Shown piece after piece: positions 24,991-37,434 of a stretch of 64,000 bases of DNA. A program made the translations under genes and the position numbers. The stretch's first letter is position 1; each line of letters starts with the position of its first letter. Origin of the DNA: Topomyia yanbarensis. Its lineage: Eukaryota; Arthropoda; Insecta; Diptera; Culicidae. The notes under the pieces were generated by a model. The model ran no database searches. It saw nothing but the letters and a program-made list of their open reading frames with translations, and was not told the origin of the DNA. The stretch spans positions 41,339,524 through 41,403,523 of the forward strand of contig NC_080670.1 of assembly GCF_030247195.1 (NCBI RefSeq), given 5' to 3'.

Positions 24991-25884
24991 CTGGCGCCAT
25001 TTTCAGGTTAGTTCAGATTTCTCGTCTAACTGGCCACAGTTGAGGTTAGTTACTGTCCATTAAAATACGAAACACCGAAATCTAATGTCGATTTCGCTTG
25101 AACCCGAAACTAAGTCAGGTTCTAACCCCAACCGTTGTCAGTTCATACATTTTGACAGCAACTGACTCAGTTTCACTTCAAACGAAAAATGGTTTTTAAA
25201 TTTCTTTTAACAAGAAGATGAAAATTTGAATTTATTTTTTACACTAAATCTAAGAGAAAAATGTTTACAACCTTTGTTCAAACTACACAGTGCAATATGG
25301 AAGTCGGAACAATTGAGTTTCATTAAGGGTAAGTAATCGGGGAGGGTGTCAAAAAGATATATTTATACAATTTGACAATTCTCATCAAGAGATATAATTG
25401 AATTAGGTTATCATCAAAATGACCAAAAGCAAGCCAAATTTGGAATTTTTGTGGGCCAATAAAAAACATGGAAGGAACCAGTTTTAGGATTCAAAAAGCA
25501 AAAAATATTTCCGTCTTAATTTACAATTTTTTTCGAAAAAACAAATTGGTGCCCGTTAGGTGCACGTGGGATTCTAAAATTGCATGCAACCTTCTGTTAC
25601 AGGATCGATAATAATAATAATAAGGCTCTAGAGCAAACTAAATTTATTGGAGGAATGACTTAAGAACGGGTAAAAAACTTCAAATTTGACGTAATGATGC
25701 GATCTTTGGGATCGATTTGTTTGCCCTTTTCCCACTTTAAGGCTTCACTGAAAATAGTGGAGACTAAGAATTTGCAGATTTTATAGGTCATTTCACTAAT
25801 GAAAACCGTTTTTTTCGAGAGGTCAAAAGATGAAGTCTTTAAACTGAACCGTTTTCAGAGGAGATTGCACGCAGTTTTGTATAA

Positions 25885-27744
25885 GGGTCATTCCACGCGA
25901 AAGGATCCAAAAAGGACGCAAACTTGCAATCGACCTTCACGGATTTGAACCAAATTTGGAGGAATTATTCATGTAGGGCCAATACATAAAAACCCAAATT
26001 TTTGTGTCAATTAAAGCACCCCTCGGGTCATGGGAGCACCCCCCGTTTTGGCAAATTGCCAAAACCCTTGATTTTCTTTTGATCATATTTCCGGTTCTAT
26101 TTACTCTAGAATCAAACCGCAAGATGGCTTTTGAAGAAAATTGTTCAAGGAATCTAGAAAAATATTAATTTTTGGCGGCAGTGCTGCCAACTATGCGATT
26201 TTTTTCAGTTAAATATTAAAAGTTAATTTTTCTCTCAATACATAGGGTAAGGTGGTGCAAATCCAACCGTTGGGTAAACCCGACCCCCCTCTGTTACCAA
26301 AAATCAGAAGCACTACGCTAACTAATATCAATGTTGTCGTGTAGAGCATCGAAAATAGTCATAATGGTGGTATGACAGCATTTTATTAGTCTACATTGAG
26401 ATGCTCATACGACAAAAAGTGTGTTTTTACAACTTTTGATTTGACTTTTATGAATCATTAACTACAGGATATTTCTGATTGTCAAAGTGATTGCTTAATA
26501 AATGTAAGTGGATTTAAATTCTTTGATTTAAGTCCTACAACGTGCATAGATGAATTTAGTTCAACCTTTTTCATATATTTTTAAATTGCATCGTAATGAA
26601 AAATGACGCGGTGGGGCAAATCCGACCTCTAAATATTGGGGTAAATCCGACCGCTTTTTTGCTAAGAAAATTTTTATTTATCAAATTTAAATATATTTTT
26701 ATTGTTATTATTTATTATATTTAAGCAAAACGGTTCATAATTACAAACGAAAGGCACAAAAACGTGATGATTATAGTATTCGTCGAGCAATTGCTCCGAT
26801 GCAAATGGGAATATCATTACGTGCTACTGCTCGTGATTTTAGCATTCCAAGATTGATATTGAGCTCCATTTTGTTCATGTTACAATTCAATAACACAACA
26901 TTCATTGACTTATCATTGAAAAACCATAAAATTTGAGTAATATCTGCACTAAATCAACCAAAAACATAGGGGGTCGGGTTTACCCCACCATTTTTGAAAA
27001 TAGCAAAAACGAACATTTTTGTAAAACGCTTATATCTCAAGATATTCCGAAGATACAAATAAAATTCTATGTACAGAAAGTTGCACAGGAGTCTAACCTT
27101 TAATTTGGTATATTAAACGACTTGATCAGATGTAAAATGAGCATTTTACAGCCAAAATCATTTACTAGGTCGCATTTGCCCCACCTTACCCTATATTTTA
27201 ATTTTGAAAATTCTAATACCATCGCTTTACTCAGACATTTTTACATAAAAAACACTTATCATCTCAATATAATATGAGCGCATCTTGAGATATTCCGTTT
27301 TGAAGGGAAAAACTTGCATTTTCTCATATAAAAATCCATTTTTATTGGCAAAAATTGAGAAAATCTTCAATCGGTCATAAAAATCGACCCTGATCTGCTA
27401 GAAGCAAACCAAAAACGTAGTTTTTCATAATTTCTCGTCTACTTTACGAAAAATCATGTTTGAACTCAGAATACTTAAGTTGGTTTTTTAGTGTTGTGCG
27501 CTTGCGATTTTATATGGAAAATTACGTTTTTTCCCTTTAAACGTGTATCTCAGGATCCGCTCAAATTATATTGAGATTATAAGTGTTTCTTATGTAAAAA
27601 TGACTGAGGAACACGATGGCATTAGAATTTTCAAAATCAAAATATATGTAGTGGCAGGAAAATTAATTTTAAATATTTAACTGAAAAAATCGCATAGTTG
27701 GCAGCACTGCCGCCAAAAATTAATATTTTTTCTAGACTCCTTAA
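25885..27744. mobile_element. Foldback (long inverted repeat) element, right end truncated
   Basis: The left arm from GGGTCATTCCACGCGAAAGG (25885) through TTGGCGGCAGTGCTGCCAAC is mirrored in the right arm, which ends at TTCTAGACTCCTTAAAT (27744). The same family is complete at 45653-46796; compared with that copy, the last 250 or so bases of the right arm are missing. A separate MITE (26245-27191) is inserted in the left arm. No coding capacity. Confidence 0.8.
26243..27193. mobile_element. TA-flanked MITE nested in the foldback element
   Basis: The element runs from GGGTAAGGTGGTGCAAAT (26245) to its near mirror ATTTGCCCCACCTTACCC (ends 27191), with TA at 26243-26244 and 27192-27193. Removing the element and one TA restores CAATACATATATTTTAATT, exactly the sequence at the uninterrupted site in the related copy near 45976. 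A TA duplication points to the Tc1/mariner mode of insertion. The 947-bp interior is non-coding and repeats GGGGCAAATCCGACC or GGGTAAATCCGACC phrases. Confidence 0.85.
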
Positions 27745-27884
27745 ATAATTTAGCAACGCACGACGAGTTTTTATTTTCCGTCTACTTTTTATTCATTCCT
27801 CACCAACATCATCACACGCAGTTTTGTGGTTTATTTATTACACACGAGACGGCATCAAATTGCGGATGTGACGATTGTACGAGT

Positions 27885-28100
27885 TTTAACGTCCTGGCCT
27901 TATCAGTGCTTATAGTTAGCGTTATGATGCGCAAGGGCCTGAGTTCAAACCTGCGTGTTTTACTTTTTCATTAATCATGAAATCATGCAAGTGTTTATAT
28001 ATGACTTTTATCCAGTTATTACTATCTGGTAGTATGGTTGGGTGGATAAAGTATTGCTTAGTGATCTATTTGTGCGGGGTTCATTTTTCAATGCCAACAG
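27885..28100 (+). mobile_element. tRNA-like SINE fragments
   Basis: At 27895-27955, AGTTAGCGTTATGATGCGCA with GGCCTGAGTTCAAACCTGCG looks like an A-box/B-box pair (GAGTTCAAACC is close to the B-box consensus). A second similar head begins near 28035 with TGGTTGGGTGGATAAAG and GCGGGGTTCATTTTT. Neither folds as a full tRNA, so I read them as SINE-derived. Confidence 0.4.
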
Positions 28101-28179
28101 TCTTTTTTTCTAACGCATATCGGTCACCAATATACATACATCGCTAATACATAGGCAAATTCGTTTTTTCTGTTTCTTG

Positions 28180-28650
28180 CATTGCATGCAAGGAACCTTC
28201 TTGCAATTTTCGCACATTACCAGGACGCTTGCAATTTTCGCTCGTGTTTATTGCATTAATGTAAGCGAATCTTACCGGGTACGTTTTGGGTGTAAAGATA
28301 GGGAAATACCTTCAATCTTTATTTTTAAAACGGAGGCCTATGCTTGCACAAGATATTCAGAAGGCGGTTTAATTCTAACATCGGGTAGCAGCAGTTGCAT
28401 CAAGGACAAGAAGACGTGCAACGACGACAGGGAAGAACACAGCTTACCAGTGGAAGATCAGAGACATCTATTACAGCTTCAGACGGCCAAGACATCATTA
28501 ACCGGTTCGATGAGTCGGACCCGCAGGGTATCCTCCATAAATAGTCATACCAGCAGGTCGCTCTTACTTCCAAGTCCTTTTATGCGGGTACAGTGATGAT
28601 GGTGAAGACGATCCCAAAGTTGCGCTCGGGTTCACAGAGGCAGTAAAAGA
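28180..28650 (-). mobile_element. Possible further antisense retroelement segment
   Basis: In reverse complement, 28500-28545 contains GGATACCCTGCGGGTCCGA, close to GGATACCCTGCGGGCCCGA near the end of the intact I-clade ORF2 (about 42243). Beyond that phrase the similarity fades. The region may be a second, rearranged piece of the same antisense relic. A 139-codon open frame on the + strand (28177-28596) has no recognisable domain. Confidence 0.3.
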
Positions 28651-29330
28651 AACTTCTTGGAACGTAAAATAATAAGTGAGAAGGGCTAAATTTGGATAAA
28701 TATCTTTTTTAGAAAAAGGTAGATTGGGGCTTGCTGAGATATCCTGATCTGGGACATTGAGTGGTTTACCTCGGGCCCGACGGTAGCGTTAACTGAACCC
28801 TGGCGCCCCAATAGCCGACGCATACCCAGACAATATGCTCAATGTCGTGATAGCTCTCGTCTCAAGCGCAAACCTAATACGTCGCAGATGCGCATCCAAC
28901 GTGCAGTGATTGGACATAATCTGGACATTACCCGAAGGAAATTCAGACCCACCACTTGAACCAAGACGTCATCGATATCTTCGGGACAGAATGTAGCCAT
29001 CGTCCCCATTGCTCCATGATATTTACCAACTGTTGATTGTCCTCTGTCGACAAATGCTAAAAACATTTTTGAAGTCTACGCAGAGACTCGTATATTTTCC
29101 CGAGGAATGCTGTGCGGTAGGTTATCTGTACCGGACAGATCTTCATGGCGCAAGCGAATATCCAACGGCTTGTATATTCTACGCTCGCGTTGGCACTGTT
29201 CCAGCTTCGCATACGTTGAACCGTGTCTTAAAGATTGTTCATCGATGTTTTTCTCGTTAACACGTCAACGAACCGGCACCAATAACTGCGTTTTTGGCCT
29301 TCGTCAAGCACCTCATTGTTGATCCTAACA
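28650..29330 (-). pseudogene. I-clade non-LTR retrotransposon relic, ORF2 and 3' UTR, internally deleted
   Basis: Read on the minus strand, 29330 to about 29130 matches the intact element near 39740-39910. It carries the endonuclease-RT linker (GQKRSYWCRFVDVLTRKTS in one frame), then TTAACGAGAAAAACATCGAT against TTAACGAGAGAAACATCGAT except that the intact copy begins this block at its deletion point. At about 29110 homology jumps about 2 kb, past the RT and RNase H cores, to the C-terminus (FLRVMSRL, then the His/Cys-rich tail and ATTGTCTGGG) and on into the 3' UTR. Frameshifts and stops make it dead. Its divergence from the 37149 copy indicates an older or sister-family insertion. Confidence 0.75.
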
Positions 29331-31149
29331 ACGTGTCCTGTCTCAAGCTGTGTTCCATCGTTGATGAAGGTGTTATACGCAGAGGACGCGCACACGTCTC
29401 AGAACTCTTTCTACCACCACGGGGTAGGAGACCATCTGTGAGAGTTAGCCAATCCCGAACTTCAACATGCCTGCGCACGCCAAAACCGACTCGACGACTA
29501 CTCCATTTATCTGTACTGCCTTTGTAGGTACGTATCTACTATAGTCTAGCGTAAAACGGTAGCAGCAAGTAATCTTGTTTGCCTAGTCGAGGTTATTTAA
29601 TATAACACATACCTTATTTGCTCGAATATGTGTTATCTGAGTTACGGCCAGGTAAATTATTCGGCGATTTCCTCCCGAATGAATAGGTACACCACCCAAG
29701 ACCCATATGAGTCCAAAGTATTGAAAAAGGAAGGGAATTATCAGGTACTTTAATGTCAATACTAGGAGGACTTCCGTTCTCGGCCTTCTATCTACGAGGG
29801 TGCAAACGGAAATGAATCGCAAATTCCAGGGACAAGTAAAAAAGAGTAAAACACTTCTGCTTATCCTTGCTAGTGATGATCCTTCTTTCCAGCAAGATAA
29901 TGGGCTCGACCCACAGCACAGACCGATCGACAGCAAACCAAACAAACAAAAACACAAAAGCTGATCTTCACAAAGTCTGTCAACGAAGAACGCATGCTAA
30001 AGTGTCCCTGAATTCCGAAACAAAAGGTGTCCATGTAAAAAATAAATTGCATGGATAGGACTACAATATTTTGCTCTGTGCGAAGAAAATTCCGTTGTAA
30101 CATTTAAAATCTCCAAGGCCTTTTTCTTTTCATGCAAAGTAGTACGGCACTCAAAACAAAGCGCTCATTTGTTGCTCCAGTATTAACCGCAATTTTGTGG
30201 TTCATTAGTAGGAATCTTACTTATGGTAGCGGCAGATGATACAAACAGGTTAATTTTCCAGTTCAACCTCAGGCAGATGGAAATCCCCGATAAAAAGTTA
30301 ACGTGACACTTAGCTTCATTTTTAACGAGCTTCGGTGCAGTCGTTAATATTTATCTAGACCCATAAATATTAAATATAATTGGACATAGTTCGAAAGGTG
30401 AATCGAATCGAATAATTTTCTATTGATGTATGTCTGAAGCTATATCCCACCAGCAAAAGGCCTATGACCTCTTGATCGGACAAAGCTTCCAGCTGAAACG
30501 GCGGAATAAAACTCCGGGCGAAAGACATTGCCCGAGCATTTCCCAACTAATTATAATTTCCGCTCACTTGGAGTGTGCTGTCCTGTGGTGAATTTTCATT
30601 AGATTTTGTTTTGTCCTATGACTGCCCCTGCCCTCATTTGCCCAAGGACATGCCCGTAGTGACGTGAAGTTTGTTCCGGCGGCGATGGTCAGCCGAGTGC
30701 GCCTTCCATGACCTTTCATCCGGTTTTATTCAGTGAAATCCTACTACATCCCCAGATGTGGTGGAACTGTGCATAGAGAGTTTCAACTGCTATAGTTGCT
30801 TGCCTACCACCACTCTGGCTGGTTGCCTATTTCGGGCGGACAAGCTCTTATATGAAATCGTTGTCACAGCTTTTGGAAGACTGTGTATTGGCGACGCTTT
30901 GAGATTTCAACCTAATTTAATACATATTCATGAGATTGTGTAATTAAATTTTTCCATCCCGTTCGTATCTCTGTTTCTGAGCCTTTCGAATGAATCGAAA
31001 AGGGGAGGGAAAGGGGACTTAGGGTGATGAGCCTACCTGCACCCTAGGTGTGTATACGTATGTCATTTCGTTAATTACACGGCATACAATCGATACCATG
31101 TATATTAGTTGGACTTTTTGTTTCAAAAAAGTTTCAAAAGTGACCAGAA

Positions 31150-31195
31150 CATGGGCGAATGACCTATAAGATTAAAACCCAATAAATAATGCAAT
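31150..31195 (+). mobile_element. SINE 3'-end-like fragment
   Basis: GGGCGAATGACCTATAAGAT followed by TAAAACCC resembles, in the same orientation, the 3' part of the SINE at 32575-32735 (GCGAATGACCCTAAGGTT then AAAACCTC, minus strand). No tRNA-like head was found upstream, so it is only a tail fragment. Confidence 0.4.
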
Positions 31196-32574
31196 ACAAA
31201 AGTGGGCAGAACAGCTTAAAACTTTTTAAATTGATCGGAACGAAAACTCCAGTTATCATCCTACACATAATTTTTTCACCATCTGTAAGTTTCAGTAATC
31301 CAAACTACTGAAATCACAGTAATTTGAATTTAACTGATTCGATATATTGATTTTGCTGAAAATCAGCAATTGAAAATATCAAATTTATAACTTAATTACT
31401 AAATTTTTAGATTTCCATGTAAATTCGATTATTGCGGTGGCAAAATGACAATTTAAATTGCTGAGTTCTTCGCATTTTGGATGAATGATGAAAATTAGGC
31501 GAAATTTTGCTGAAATCGACCATTTCAGCCTTGACGTCGGCAGACTTTCCTCGAACCAATGGCTTCAAATGAGTATGAACATTACAAAAATAAGGTGGTA
31601 AATGGCTCCAAAACATATACAGTGGGTTCGCGTGAATCCCAATGTTTTTTTTTCTTTTAATGGTTGAAGGACATATCTATCTCAGTCTTGATAAAAGGAA
31701 AGCAATACTTGGAAGACAATTAAATCACATGGATTACCCACAATATAATTCTCTTTTGAACATGTCGGCGGAGAAAAATCTATTTGTGCACACATATGAA
31801 GTAGTCTTTTCACTCGTACTAAACAACGCGTATTTCCCACACATATTCAATGCCTATTGGACATGGGCGGCTCCTGCAGGTTGGCTATTAGGGGATAGGA
31901 TGATTCACGCCTTTTTGACAAAACATATTTTATAGACAACTTAAAAATTTGTACATTAATCTCAGAGGCCTGGCTAGTTACAGTTCTCTAGTTTCAATGG
32001 ACTTGTAATTTGAAATACAACTAATCGAGTGTTTTCGGGCTTTCGATTCTCTTACTGATAAAACAACATGAAAGAGGCTTTTGATTTAATTGAGTCCTAT
32101 GAGCGATGCTTTTTGAAGTGACAATTTTAGCTTGCCTTTTGAGGGTTAAGAAGCGACAAATTTCAGAAACTCAAACGAAAACATGGTTTATATTTGCAGA
32201 GTGACGAATAGTGAGACAACTCAATAAAATCACTATTTTATATGATTTGCTTATATGATACTGTTGATTGCGGAGACTTAACGGAGCCGTGGGTCTTCTA
32301 TATATTTGCAATATGAACCGAAAATTGTAAGCATATATTATTGAGTGTCCTTGGGATTTTGTGTTTGACATTTTCTATTGCACTTCTTTCGCTGCTGGAA
32401 AACATTTACGCTTCCGAAGAGAATGAGTGAACGGAAATCCTCTTTCAAAAAACAGTAAAGGTCGATTCCTTAATTATTACGACACTTTAGATTGATTGGT
32501 AAATCGGCTATAGCTACCTAAATGAAACGAAAGTTTTACAGTAGTTCAGTGTATGTATTTTTTTGTACTTTTTT

Positions 32575-32735
32575 GTTTTTATTATAGAGGTTTTAACCTT
32601 AGGGTCATTCGCCTCTTTGTCGGGTTAGAGAAATCTTTTTAGAAAAAACTCTTATCCTTTGTGAAGGGTTGGGAATTGAACACAGGTGAGCTACGTAGAA
32701 GGCAATCAATTTACCAACTACGCTATCTCCACCCC
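32575..32735 (-). mobile_element. tRNA-derived SINE, complete
   Basis: On the minus strand it starts GGGGGTGGAGATAGCGTAGT with an A-box-like TAGCGTAGTTGGTAAATTG. A B-box-like GTGTTCAATTCCC follows about 35 bp later, then a tRNA-unrelated body with GAGGCGAATGACCCTAAGG and TTAAAACCTCTATAATA, and an A-rich tail. This head-body-tail layout is diagnostic of a SINE. It may belong to a known mosquito SINE family, but naming it needs a library match. Confidence 0.65.
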
Positions 32736-32985
32736 CAGTATAAGTATTTATTTCAGCTTACATACCTCAGTTAAAGTTTAGAATAAGTTTGAGTGAAATA
32801 CTCACCGTTCATTGTGCCTTTGGTCACTGCGTTTGCCACAAGTGCATGTGGATTGCCAAATCAGATATTTCGAAACGACTTTCGTGAGCTTCTTCCATTT
32901 TAAATAGACATCCACAGCAAAGTTATCCCTGTCCGTGAAATATTACTGTACAGGGCCGTCGTCACACTTTTAGCCCGTACTCGTA

Positions 32986-33640
32986 TTATTCAATTTCATA
33001 GCAATATTCAAATGCACGTACCTTCTTCTTAACACTGCTCATATGGTCTTGGACAACGTTTGGGTGAACTTGATTTGTGTGTGGTGATCCATTTTTCCTC
33101 ATTTCTGCTTTCGATTGCGCTTGCTTAGGATGCTTCTGGAGAGCCTGCTTCATGATGGCCCAGTATTTTTCAATTGACAAAAATTCCGGTGTGTTCTTTT
33201 GGTACGAAATTAACCTCCTTAGCCTTGCATCACTCCAGAACATCTTTCGTGTAAAGGCACGAGATTAAATTAGGCCAGAACAGCGCAGAGCGATCGTGAG
33301 ATCTCAGATATGAAAGTAGACGCTTTTGGGGGCATTTTTTCAAGTATGCATGCCTATTGACCGTTTCGGTTATAACGAACGGGGTGCTTTGCTTGCCACA
33401 CGTGCGGTTTGGAGCAAACTTAGACATCCAGCTCCTTCAGGAATGTCGAACTTACAACGAGCTGTACAGAAAAGGAAGCCACTGGAAATTCGCTTTCATA
33501 TTAGTCTCGTCATCCATAAGAAGGCAATGCGGTTTCATCAATAGTTGAGTGATGAGCTTCCATGACCGCGATTTGCTCATAGGTTTATGTCGTCTATCGA
33601 GAGCCTTTTTGTATATTGTACGTGTATAGTCCTGCACGTT
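32986..33640 (-). pseudogene. ITmD37E-like (Tc1/mariner superfamily) transposase relic
   Basis: Three minus-strand frames joined by frameshifts and a stop give the catalytic half of a DDE transposase. MDDET (33503-33517) carries the first Asp. WPNLISCLYTKDVLE follows, with the second Asp position now Asn (codon 33269-33271). TPEFLSIEKYWAIMKQAL carries the final Glu (codon 33169-33171), then the basic tail HPNVVQDHMSSVKKKVRAF. The D-to-N change and broken frames mean it is inactive. The N-terminal DNA-binding half is not recognisable. The motif layout fits the ITmD37E lineage known from mosquitoes; a second relic of the same type is at 61150-61720. Confidence 0.8.
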
Positions 33641-33758
33641 TTTCTTGCATCTTGCTCAAAAGGTTTGGTTAAAGGTAGTTTATGCGCCATATTTCTGAAC
33701 TACAGGCGCTGGTTGGTCACTTTTTAACTGAACCGCTTTTTAGTTGGACCATTGTACA

Positions 33759-34337
33759 ACTGTAGGCAGGGATGCCAAAGGTACTGGTAAACTACATTTT
33801 TTTCGGTATATTTACATTTGCACAAGCCGTACAGCCCGCTACAGTGACGCATCACTACAGCTCTTGCCAGAACGGTAGCCATCCCGAGTACATTTTCCCG
33901 TAGAGCAGTAGAATACATTTTTGTTTTGCTGCTGTACTCCGACTGCCTGGTGAGAGTGTGGCGTAGTAAAGTTTGTTCTCTCGCTTTGTACACTTTTCTC
34001 TGCGTAGTCAAAGGGAGAGGCCCGCACACGAAAGCGATAATGCCGGTCGTGGTGTAAACGAATCGCATTTATTGCCGTAGTTTGTTATTGAAAATATTGA
34101 ATAGATTAAAAATATTAAAAAGTGTAAAATAAGGAAAGAGAAGCTGTACCGCTCGCGTCTGGTGGCTGTACTGGAGGCAGTATTTCTTTGTCATGTTACT
34201 GCTTTGTTTACAGACTGCCGTACAGCGCTGGGCGTCCTGCAGTAGCAAACGACGGCAGCGTCAAAAGAGAAATGAGAATGTAGGCAGAAAAAATACAGCC
34301 GCAGAAAAGGTAGGCATTTTGCATCCTTGACTGTAGG
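33759..34337. mobile_element. hAT-type non-autonomous element with 8-bp duplication
   Basis: The element begins CAGGGATGC (33767) and ends GCATCCTTG (34329). The perfect 8-bp direct repeat ACTGTAGG lies on both sides (33759-33766 and 34330-34337). CAGGG-type termini plus an 8-bp duplication define hAT transposition. The interior repeats CCGTACAG, CTGTAC and similar motifs in both orientations. At 563 bp with no transposase, it depends on an autonomous partner. Confidence 0.85.
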
Positions 34338-34711
34338 TCTAATCGGTTTCTTATCCAATGCAGTTCACTCGCCCTTTTCATTCTTATATCTGATTCCTTC
34401 TATTCTGTTTCTGATGGGCACGTCCAAAAATGACTTTCCACAGCTAAGGTTTCCTCATGCTCAAACGGATGTAATAAACTCAATGCCTCGGCTTGAAATT
34501 ATATCTATGGTCTTAATTTGGGCCCTTTGCGATTTTCTTCCGCGTCAAAGAAAAACTAGATAAAAACGCTGACACAACGAAATTTGACTGTTGCCGAAAT
34601 ATCAATGATTTGCCCTAATAAGCCCTTCTTAGTAATTATTCTAAAATAAAGAATAGACATTACTAGCGACGACTCTTTTTCGAAGACATACCGCGTATAA
34701 GTACACACAGA

Positions 34712-34985
34712 AGAAGTTGAGATTAAAGGTGTGGTCACCGAGACGGGCGAATCTGCTGAAGCGTGGAGTTGGCTGTTTTAAGAACCCCACACTACAGCCA
34801 GTGAAGACTGTAAACGATTGTATTCAACATCTGTCTCAGCTAACGGAATATAGAGCTGTCTGCTCAAACTCGCATCGGGTGACATTGCCTGGGCCTATTT
34901 TAGCTAACTATCTCCTCGTTGGTAAGCTTCATCTATCGGTTCGCCGTTTTCTGCAACAGGTTCTATCCGTATTAAAGGCAAGTAA
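34712..34985 (+). pseudogene. I-clade retrotransposon ORF1 (Gag-like) fragment
   Basis: The open frame reads GVVTETGESAEAWSWLF across a frame change, then LQPVKTVNDCIQHLSQ and SHRVTLPGPILANYLLVGKL. This lines up with residues about 108-193 of the intact ORF1 (GVVTDES, then LLQPVKILECKRLHSV, then SYRVTFAGTALPNFVLLHKV). The zinc knuckles are missing and both ends are abrupt. It comes from a related, not identical, element on the same strand 2.2 kb upstream of the full-length one. Confidence 0.7.
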
Positions 34986-37024
34986 GTGAGCCACACAGTC
35001 ACAGCCAATAAATCGATTGTTGATTCGATGGACACTTCGTACCAGTCCTGTAATTAAAAGTGTGATGTATGCTAAACATTACCTATGAAGTTTGTAGAAA
35101 ATATAGAAACTGTCACGAAACGTGATGAAGATCAAAGCCGACCAATATCATCGGTTATAGCAATGCACAAAAATGCACATTGCTAATTTCTTTCGCCTTT
35201 ATTCCCAGTAACAAAAAATTATTAATCATTTAGCACGTAACGTATATAAACACTGCTCATAATTAGTGCCAGCAGACAACCCACGGTTGAATCAAAGAGT
35301 TACCTAAAGTACTCAATCAACACGATTGTGTCTCAAGATCCAACTCCCACAAATGATACTTTCGGGCCAAGACATCAATGATATTTCTCCTGTTGCAGCC
35401 TATGACGTTCTCCATTAGTCCGTCTGCTATATTTAACCTCTTCGCCAGATTTGCTAATTAAAAAATAACAATAACATCTGCAGTACCCAAACCGAACCGC
35501 TAATGACTCGCCAGCACACCGGGTTGCCCGCAAATGGCTAGGGCAGCAAGTCTGTTTACCACGATGCCCGTGAGTGCCCTCAAACGGCGGGCATAAATAA
35601 CGGCTTAAAGAAATAAATTTTATTGCAATCCGTTTTACCAACAAGATGCACTTGGTAGGGTGGGAGCGAATGGACAAATTATTAATACCAATTTGTGTGT
35701 GCGTTCTTTCGAAAATGTTTTGCCAACCCACTCAAGTTCTTTTCATTTTTTTTAGATTTGGCTGCAAGTGCGGCCAGAGTGAATTTGTGTCATAGGAAAT
35801 TTGCTTCGATTACTTCGTAGCATTAATCTCATTAGCCGCAGGTTGTAGAAGTACTAACTGTTTCGATGATTCCATTGCGAGTTTCAGGTGCTTTCAGAAA
35901 TATGCTCTGAATCAGATTGGCCCCCTTTCTTAATGCTCGTTTTGTTCTTCTCGCTCTCTGTCTATGTTCATCCAGCCAGAATGCCGACACATTTTTTGGC
36001 TAGCATTGCTGGGACAGCACCCCAAAAGTGATGGAGCTACGAACGATTTTTATTTGACAAAATCATAATACAAAGGCTTTCCAATCGTTCCCTCTTGGTG
36101 AATATCGGTCAGATTTCCGAAGCGATTATTTGCCTTAAAGCACTACTTTTATCTGAATAATCCAATTCGAATTGAAATGTTGGCTTTCATCTTCTTAACT
36201 TACAAACCTGTAATCATGTCGAAAAATCTCAGTTCGATCAGATAAACCAACGCGTGCAATACAAAGTATGAATTGGCAACAGCGATCATGATCGGTGCCA
36301 TACCAAACAAATGGCAGGTCGTGAGCTGAAATCCAACGGAGAAGAGATAAAAGAGTTGACATCAGACACATGCTTCAATTTTTGCAAGATCGGTCTTTGC
36401 CGCCTGCCTGCTGTGTTTACATTCGGCCGGACGTACGCGATCGCTAAAGACGTCGTTTCGGAATCCGTCCGGATGGGGACTTCAAACCAGTGTTTTCTCT
36501 TCTGCATTTTTTCCGTTTTTATTGCCATATGACGGCGACCGGCGCGCGACTTGACACGATGCACCTCTTCTGTTGCAGTGCTTTGAAGTGGCAGAAATAT
36601 CAATTTTCATGCAAAATTTAATGCTGAGTGTTATTTTTTCAATCCGTACATCTGCGATAAATGACACACATTTCGGGCCGGTGGAGTCTTGTTGATTTAT
36701 CCCAATCACATTGTGTACCTCTTAAATAAGATGAGGAAGCGATACGGCAAGCCATTGTGTGAGGATAAACATCATAATTGTTTGATGGATTGTGGCAGTT
36801 TTTGGAGCTGGTGTACTGTACAGAAACAACGTAACGTAATCGTCTACATTTTTCAATCCCGATCTTGACACGAGAGCTTTTGGCTGAAGGTGGGTCGTTT
36901 CATGTATCTCTTCGGTCCACTGAACGCACAGTTCTTTTGATGGTTTCTCGGGAAAGGTAGAAAAGACATAACTTTATTGTTTTTGTTCATTGTTGTGTTT
37001 TTTTGCTGGTTCTGTTTACTTTAT

Positions 37025-37117
37025 TAGTTAGGGTACCAACCGTCCTTATTTTAAAGGACATGTCCTTAATTTCGATTATTTGGAAAAGCGTCCTTAATTT
37101 TACTTCGAATGTCCTTA
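37025..37117 (+). repeat. AGGGTACCAACCGTCC / TGTCCTTA repeat segment
   Basis: Internal repetition of GTCCTTA(A/G)TTTT at 37064, 37090 and 37111, preceded by GGGTACCAACCGTCCTTATT. It has the look of a dispersed repeat and forms the immediate target of the 37125 MITE. Family not assigned. Confidence 0.35.
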
Positions 37118-37131
37118 GTTTTAGCACAGAT

Positions 37132-37148
37132 AACAGACGTTTAGGCTC
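37132..37148 (+). repeat. Left target-site duplication of the I-clade element
   Basis: AACAGACGTTTAGGCTC here is identical to 43200-43216, on the other side of the retrotransposon. A 17-bp perfect duplication fits target-primed reverse transcription and a young insertion. Confidence 0.9.
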
Positions 37149-37434
37149 ATTCGTTTTCGAGCTCTCCATCGAGACAGAGGTTGTTTTTTCTAGTCCGTAG
37201 TGCTGTGTGAGACGATAAAGAATAGTGTTAATCCGCATTCAAGGTTATTTTGCCAGTTCGGTTCGGTCCTCAGTCTTTTGTTCGCGTGTGAGGATTAAAC
37301 AATAGCCAGCTGTATAAGCTGGATCGGTTCGTCGCTGGACACCAGTTTAAAGCTAAGTGGTTTTTGACTTTTGTAACACATTTTTTGATTTCTTCCGTCT
37401 GCGCGGGCGCTGACCCCGTGCGTTGACGTTTTCT

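Noticed and set aside
29583..29957. 124-codon minus-strand frame with hydrophobic segments
   Set aside because: No resemblance to a known protein and no splice or promoter support.
36286..36709. Overlapping minus-strand frames of 75-105 codons
   Set aside because: No motif; mutually overlapping frames; composition as in surrounding intron.
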